Assembly: GCA_003024985.2 (NCBI GenBank)
Contig: PXIH01S0006873.1
Reading direction: 5' to 3' (one strand)
Length of the DNA stretch: 10,613 nt
Source of the DNA: Euperipatoides rowelli
Lineage: Eukaryota; Onychophora; Udeonychophora; Euonychophora; Peripatopsidae
The position numbers were made by a program, and so were the translations under genes. The notes under the pieces are model-generated. The model was not told the DNA's origin, did not search any database, and saw nothing but the letters and a program-made list of their open reading frames with translations. Numbering within the stretch: the first letter of the stretch is position 1; each line of letters starts with the position of its first letter. Below are positions 7,892-10,613 of the stretch, piece after piece.

Positions 7892-7984
7892 TCAGAGTAT
7901 TGATGGTTTTGATAACTTATCTTTCAATAAGAGAAAATGTTTTTTAAAAGATCTGATGTACCCTTCATACCGTTCTAGTAGATC
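7892..7984 (-). CDS. Possible terminal exon of an unidentified minus-strand gene
   Basis: On the minus strand, 30 codons read DLLERYEGYIRSFKK then HFLLLKDKLSKPSIL, ending at TGA (7894-7892). The peptide resembles an amphipathic helix. The only nearby acceptor is AAATATAAG just before 7982 (the exon would then start AT|CTA), and it has a poor pyrimidine tract. The phase would need one preceding base, which exon 9924-9973 supplies only in its second frame. The plus strand over the same bases is also open (7863-8063, including FDNLSFNKRKCFLKDL), so strand is uncertain. A chance open frame is quite possible in DNA of this composition. Confidence 0.28.
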   Translation of the reverse strand, partial: DLLERYEGYIRSFKKHFLLLKDKLSKPSIL

Positions 7985-8074
7985 TTATATTTATGTAGAA
8001 AATTTTTTTTTTTGTCTGATAAAAAAGGAATTGGAGATTATTAATATAAATTGTTTATTGTAATTAGAAAATCA

Positions 8075-8193
8075 ATGAAGGGTTTCACAATCTTTCCAAG
8101 GAATATAAGAATTAGGAATGAGCTGCTTGGGGAAATTGTGGTTCCACATCGTTTATAATGTTTAAACATCTACTTAAGAGATGTGTTCTCTAA
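8075..8193 (+). pseudogene. Possible decayed C-terminal piece of a LINE reverse transcriptase protein
   Basis: The plus frame from 8075 reads MKGFTIFPRNIRIRNELL, then GEIVVPHRL and a stop. A second frame continues MFKHLLKRCVL (8158-8193). Together they recall the end of many CR1-type proteins, where a segment like WNxLPxEIV is followed by LNxFKxxLD. The frame break and lost Trp would mean a dead copy. The resemblance is weak, no other part of an element is adjacent, and it could be chance. Confidence 0.22.
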
Positions 8194-8424
8194 CGATATA
8201 TTGAATGGTAAATATTATTAATGTCATATGGGGTTTTTTTTAATATTTACTTTTGTATATAAAAAAATAAATGTGTTAACTCTCAGGTATACTATAAAAT
8301 TTAAACATTATATAACTTAATAATTTTACATCATTTTATTTAAATGTGCCTTTACTTTGTTTACCTAAATTATGTAATAATTAATTTTGTGATAAAATAA
8401 AGGCTTTCAATATTTTTATGACAG

Positions 8425-8511
8425 GAAGAACAGCTAGACCTATTATCATGTGCAGACAGTCTCAGTATCTCCCTTAAAGATTCCTATCATGTTATGCGCC
8501 ATCACTCATGA
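8425..8511 (+). CDS. Candidate terminal exon of an unidentified plus-strand gene
   Basis: An acceptor (ATTTTTATGACAG, bases 8423-8424 being AG) is followed by 28 codons, EEQLDLLSCADSLSIS then LKDSYHVMRHHS, ending at TGA (8509-8511). The other plus frames close sooner and the minus strand is not open. The segment is richer in G+C than its flanks. An AATAAA at 8625-8630 would be a suitable polyadenylation signal. There is no strong donor inside; CTCA|GTATCT (after 8464) would leave one base and could just join the exon at 8829-8967 if that exon began at 8831. So this may be an alternative last exon or, less likely, an internal one. The family is not recognised, and upstream exons are not identified in the window. 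Confidence 0.4.
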   Translation, partial: EEQLDLLSCADSLSISLKDSYHVMRHHS

Positions 8512-8624
8512 TTTAATTGCTCCTTCCTATTCCACTCCTGGGGAAATGTCTTAATGTTTAGCTATTTTTATTTATCACATCTTTGGCAGCCATAATGATT
8601 TTGGTATGATAAATTTAATGAAAA

Positions 8625-8630
8625 AATAAA
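8625..8630 (+). terminator. Possible AATAAA polyadenylation signal
   Basis: AATAAA lies 114 bases after the stop of the plus-strand exon candidate at 8425-8511. Such hexamers are common by chance in this A+T-rich DNA. Confidence 0.25.
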
Positions 8631-8646
8631 GTTCAATTACACCCCT

Positions 8647-8659
8647 CCCCCCCCCCCCC
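8647..8659. repeat. Poly-C tract (13 C)
   Basis: A run of 13 C preceded by CCCCT, in otherwise A+T-rich DNA. The Gly-rich open frame it creates on the minus strand is an artefact of this run. Confidence 0.9.
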
Positions 8660-8828
8660 AAATAATTTTTTTTCCTTCCAAAGACCACAACTGACATTTT
8701 ATAAAAATAAATATAGAGCATGTGTACTACTTTATTTTCAAAATAATTCAAGAATAAAAGGATGTGCTGTATGTGACGCAATCATTTTCTTATTTTAAGA
8801 TATTTTGTTTTCTTGTTTTCTAATTTAG

Positions 8829-8967
8829 AGATCTGGAAGAACACCCCTTGTGTGAAGGTCCCGATATAATAAAAAATAAATATCTGAGAAAATATCAAAT
8901 GAAACTCATCAATTACCAACAAGAATTAGCTTTTGAGAACAAGATTTCTTCTGCACTAGAAACTTAA
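8829..8967 (+). CDS. Terminal coding exon of an unidentified plus-strand gene
   Basis: A strong acceptor (TTGTTTTCTTGTTTTCTAATTTAG, read in two parts at 8805-8828) is followed by 45 codons ending at TAA (8965-8967). The peptide runs DLEEHPLCEGPDIIKN, KYLRKYQMKLINYQQ, then ELAFENKISSALET. It has a short acidic, Pro/Cys-containing start and a charged, Gln-rich helical tail that could form a coiled coil. Counting from base 8829, one base precedes the first full codon; an acceptor two bases later (TTTAGAG) is also possible. Codon use is natural, and the 5' part of the exon is more G+C-rich than its flanks. An AATAAA at 9034-9039 lies about 70 bases past the stop. The minus strand has shorter open frames over the same bases but weaker sequence quality. 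The exon lies within the intron implied for minus-strand exons 9924-9973 and 7314-7413. I do not recognise the family. Confidence 0.6.
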
Positions 8968-9033
8968 TATTTTTTTTCAATGCTAAGACTAGAGTATTTT
9001 TTAATCTTGTACGATGATCCATTTTAGGGTATA

Positions 9034-9039
9034 ATAAAA
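9034..9039 (+). terminator. Polyadenylation signal AATAAA for the exon at 8829-8967
   Basis: AATAAA about 70 bases after the stop, at a normal distance. A GT-containing stretch (TGGGGATGTTCATGTTTCC) follows some 50 bases later. Confidence 0.4.
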
Positions 9040-9923
9040 TCATTTTTATAAAAAATATATTAGATGGAAAGGATTAAACTCGAGATTATGGGGATGTTCA
9101 TGTTTCCGACATGTCTCCATTATCTCTTTTTTATTGCTAAAAACCTGTTAGGTGCAGGGATGTTTTTTTTTTCTTTTTTTTTTTGCTCTCAAAAATAAAA
9201 TAGAAATGTTGCTCTTAAACTTGGACATTATATAGTATTATAATTATTTTACTAAAAAATCCTTTGTATGCAAAAAAAAAACTTGTTTTAACAATCTAAG
9301 ATGAAACCAACACTCGGTTCTAAAATAATGGAATATGGTACATTGAAATGTAAGAGATAGGTGGCGCCTATACTACATACAGTATCTTTTTTTTTACTGT
9401 ACTATGTAAAAGAAACAAACTTTTCCTTTCCCAGTCTTTTTTATGGCTATAAATAAAAAATAAAGAAAATCTAAATAAACATTCTACTATGTTTGTTTGT
9501 TAATAATCTTGATGAAAAAAGTTTTAATAAACTTATTTGAAATTAAGTGCCACTTGGTACAAATTTTATAAAATAAAAATTACAGTACTAGGATCTTTGT
9601 TTTTTGTTGTTGTTAAATTTACTTATTAAGACGTTTCTCAATGATGAAAAAAGATGACTCAAAATGAAAAATAGTTTTTATTTACCAATGATTCAAATCG
9701 AGGCTCTGGTATCTCCACTATATACACAGTTATCTAAGACAATCAACAGATGGTGTGAGAATAGTGCACATAAAGCCAAGGCATGAATGGACGGTGATTT
9801 TTTTTTCAGTTCCAGCAAACATTCTATATTCTTTCAACATAACAAAGCATGATTAGAAATTAAACAAAACAAACACAGAAAATAACAGAGATCGTGAAAC
9901 AAACCAAAAGTTATACTTCTTAC
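9040..9923. other. A+T-rich intron-like stretch
   Basis: No supported gene. A minus-strand open stretch (9128 to 9045, containing METCRKHEHPHNLEF) and a plus-strand one over the same bases (DYGDVHVSDMSPLSLF) compete and neither is convincing. A strong plus-strand acceptor near 9809 (T run then CAG) leads only to short open frames. TACAGTA (9378-9384) and TACTGTA (9395-9401) form a hairpin around a T run. Confidence 0.45.
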
Positions 9924-9973
9924 CCATGACAAACATATAATAACGCTTGACAAAGTGGTCCAAGTTTTAAACT
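9924..9973 (-). CDS. Candidate 50-base internal exon of a minus-strand gene
   Basis: On the minus strand the acceptor is AACTCTCTAG before base 9973 and the donor is a near-consensus GG|GTAAGAAG after base 9924. From the acceptor, frame one is open: SLKLGPLCQALLYVCH plus two bases (GG) of a Gly codon. It has a TAG immediately before the exon, as expected if the boundary is right. That phase matches the single leading base of the exons at 7314-7413 and 3275-3407. Frame three is also open (FKTWTTLSSVIICLSW). Frame two has a stop at its start but then reads HFVKRYYMFVM and would fit the candidate at 7892-7984. The exon is too short to settle the frame by itself. The previous exon may be 10071-10143 or lie outside the window. 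Confidence 0.38.
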
Positions 9974-10070
9974 CTAGAGAGTTCAATATTTTACAACCAA
10001 AATAGTTGTTAATGTTTTTAAACTTAAATATAAATCTATTTTAAGTATATACAGACCAAAGAAAACTTAC

Positions 10071-10143
10071 TTAAACAGTACCGGTACAATAAATGTACAA
10101 ATAAAATTATTTTTATTTTTATACATCTGGGAAGAGAAATATT
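10071..10143 (-). CDS. Weak candidate internal exon
   Basis: On the minus strand an excellent acceptor (ATCTGTTGCAG) and a GTAAGT donor bound 73 bases. Two frames are open, giving hydrophobic or Lys/Asn-rich peptides without protein character (ILFVHLLYRYCL in one). In its first frame it could join 9924-9973 read in frame three. It contains the 10-base palindrome GTACCGGTAC (10078-10087). The splice signals are good but the coding quality is poor; it may be a non-coding exon or chance. Confidence 0.18.
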
Positions 10144-10222
10144 CTGCAACAGATCAAATTAAAATGAAGGTCTGACCTATTAATATTTCTCCATTGAAAT
10201 TCACGTACAAAAAAAAAGTTCC

Positions 10223-10280
10223 ATCCATTTGCAAGCAGCAAATCGCTAGCAGGTGGCATTGCATGAACATGTAAATGGAT
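10223..10280. repeat. Inverted repeat ATCCATTT/AAATGGAT enclosing a CTCF-like word
   Basis: ATCCATTT (10223-10230) and AAATGGAT (10273-10280) are perfect reverse complements. Between them, 10246-10259 reads CTAGCAGGTGGCAT, matching the CTCF core consensus at 12 of 14 positions. The enclosed bases are unusually G+C-rich for this end of the window. A minus-strand open frame here (MPPASDLLLANGWN) has no good splice boundaries. Confidence 0.45.
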
Positions 10281-10525
10281 CGTCAAAGTTTGCAAAAAAT
10301 AAAAGAACAAATAAAAAAAAAAAAAAATACATTATAAAATGTCCAAAAAAAATGGACAAATATATTATCTCAGGCAATGGTAAATGGAAATGTTTCAATG
10401 AGAGAGAAAAAAAATCATTCAAAATAAATAAAAAATGAATGAAATTTTATTCTATATGTATTTTTCAGAAATATGAGAAAATAACCGATTTTAAATGTTT
10501 ATCCCATTCCTAATTATCATCATTA

Positions 10526-10602
10526 TACTGTAAAGTTTATATACAGTATGTACTTATTTTATATACTGTATACTGCATATACTATATAAACACATTACAG
10601 TA
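10526..10602. repeat. Cluster of four TACTGTA/TACAGTA words in alternating orientation
   Basis: TACTGTA at 10526-10532 and 10564-10570 and TACAGTA at 10542-10548 and 10596-10602 alternate, so neighbouring words can pair as hairpins (for example ATACAGTAT with ATACTGTAT). The same word is enriched across the window. Confidence 0.8.
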
Positions 10603-10613
10603 TATTTTCACTA

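Noticed and set aside
8575-8781. A 68-codon minus-strand frame with a Gly run
   Set aside because: The Gly run is the translation of the poly-C tract; the rest has no protein character.
9045-9128. A minus-strand terminal exon containing METCRKHEHPHNLEF
   Set aside because: The acceptor is weak, the plus strand is equally open, and phase agreement alone is cheap.
10468-10512. A plus-strand short terminal exon after TATTTTTCAG
   Set aside because: Only 14 codons to the stop, too short to support.
1-10613. CRISPR array, tRNA, rRNA or bacterial operon structure
   Set aside because: No regularly spaced direct repeats with unique spacers, no tRNA cloverleaf or rRNA core was seen, and the sequence is of animal type.

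Overview
This is A+T-rich animal (metazoan) nuclear DNA, roughly a quarter G+C by eye. Long poly-A/T runs, intron-type splice sites, AATAAA signals, a decayed non-LTR retrotransposon and remains of DNA transposons all argue for a eukaryote, and nothing looks bacterial. The species cannot be fixed. A marine invertebrate is a guess, resting on the retrotransposon type and on scattered AGGCCTA-type words. There is no full-length gene. The coding content is a set of short exons in long non-coding stretches.

Layout. 1-166 (-) is a fragment of a reverse transcriptase, cut by the window edge. 454-615 (-) is a 162-base internal exon with both splice sites. 1015-1200 looks like one end of a hAT-like transposon with a 5-copy, 32-35-base tandem array. 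About 1300-2351 is an old repeat block rich in ACTTCCGG, CATGTGAC and related words. 3275-3407 (-) is a terminal coding exon with a polyadenylation signal at 3094-3099. 4563-6255 is probably a 1.7-kb non-autonomous transposon with inverted ends and a TTAA-type target duplication. 7314-7413 (-) is a second terminal exon. 8425-8511 and 8829-8967 (+) are two terminal-exon candidates on the other strand. 9924-9973 (-) is a 50-base internal exon candidate. The remainder is intron or intergenic DNA with palindromes and a striking excess of TACTGTA/TACAGTA.

How it fits together. On the minus strand, exon 9924-9973 ends with two bases of a glycine codon. Both 7314-7413 and 3275-3407 begin with the one base needed to complete it, so they could be alternative last exons of one gene; they could equally be ends of different genes. 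The plus-strand exons lie inside the intron this implies, suggesting nested genes on opposite strands. Exon 454-615 lies beyond the polyadenylation signal and probably belongs to another minus-strand gene. I could not assign any of these peptides to a known family. The exon calls rest on reading frame, codon pattern and splice signals, and have not been checked against transcripts.
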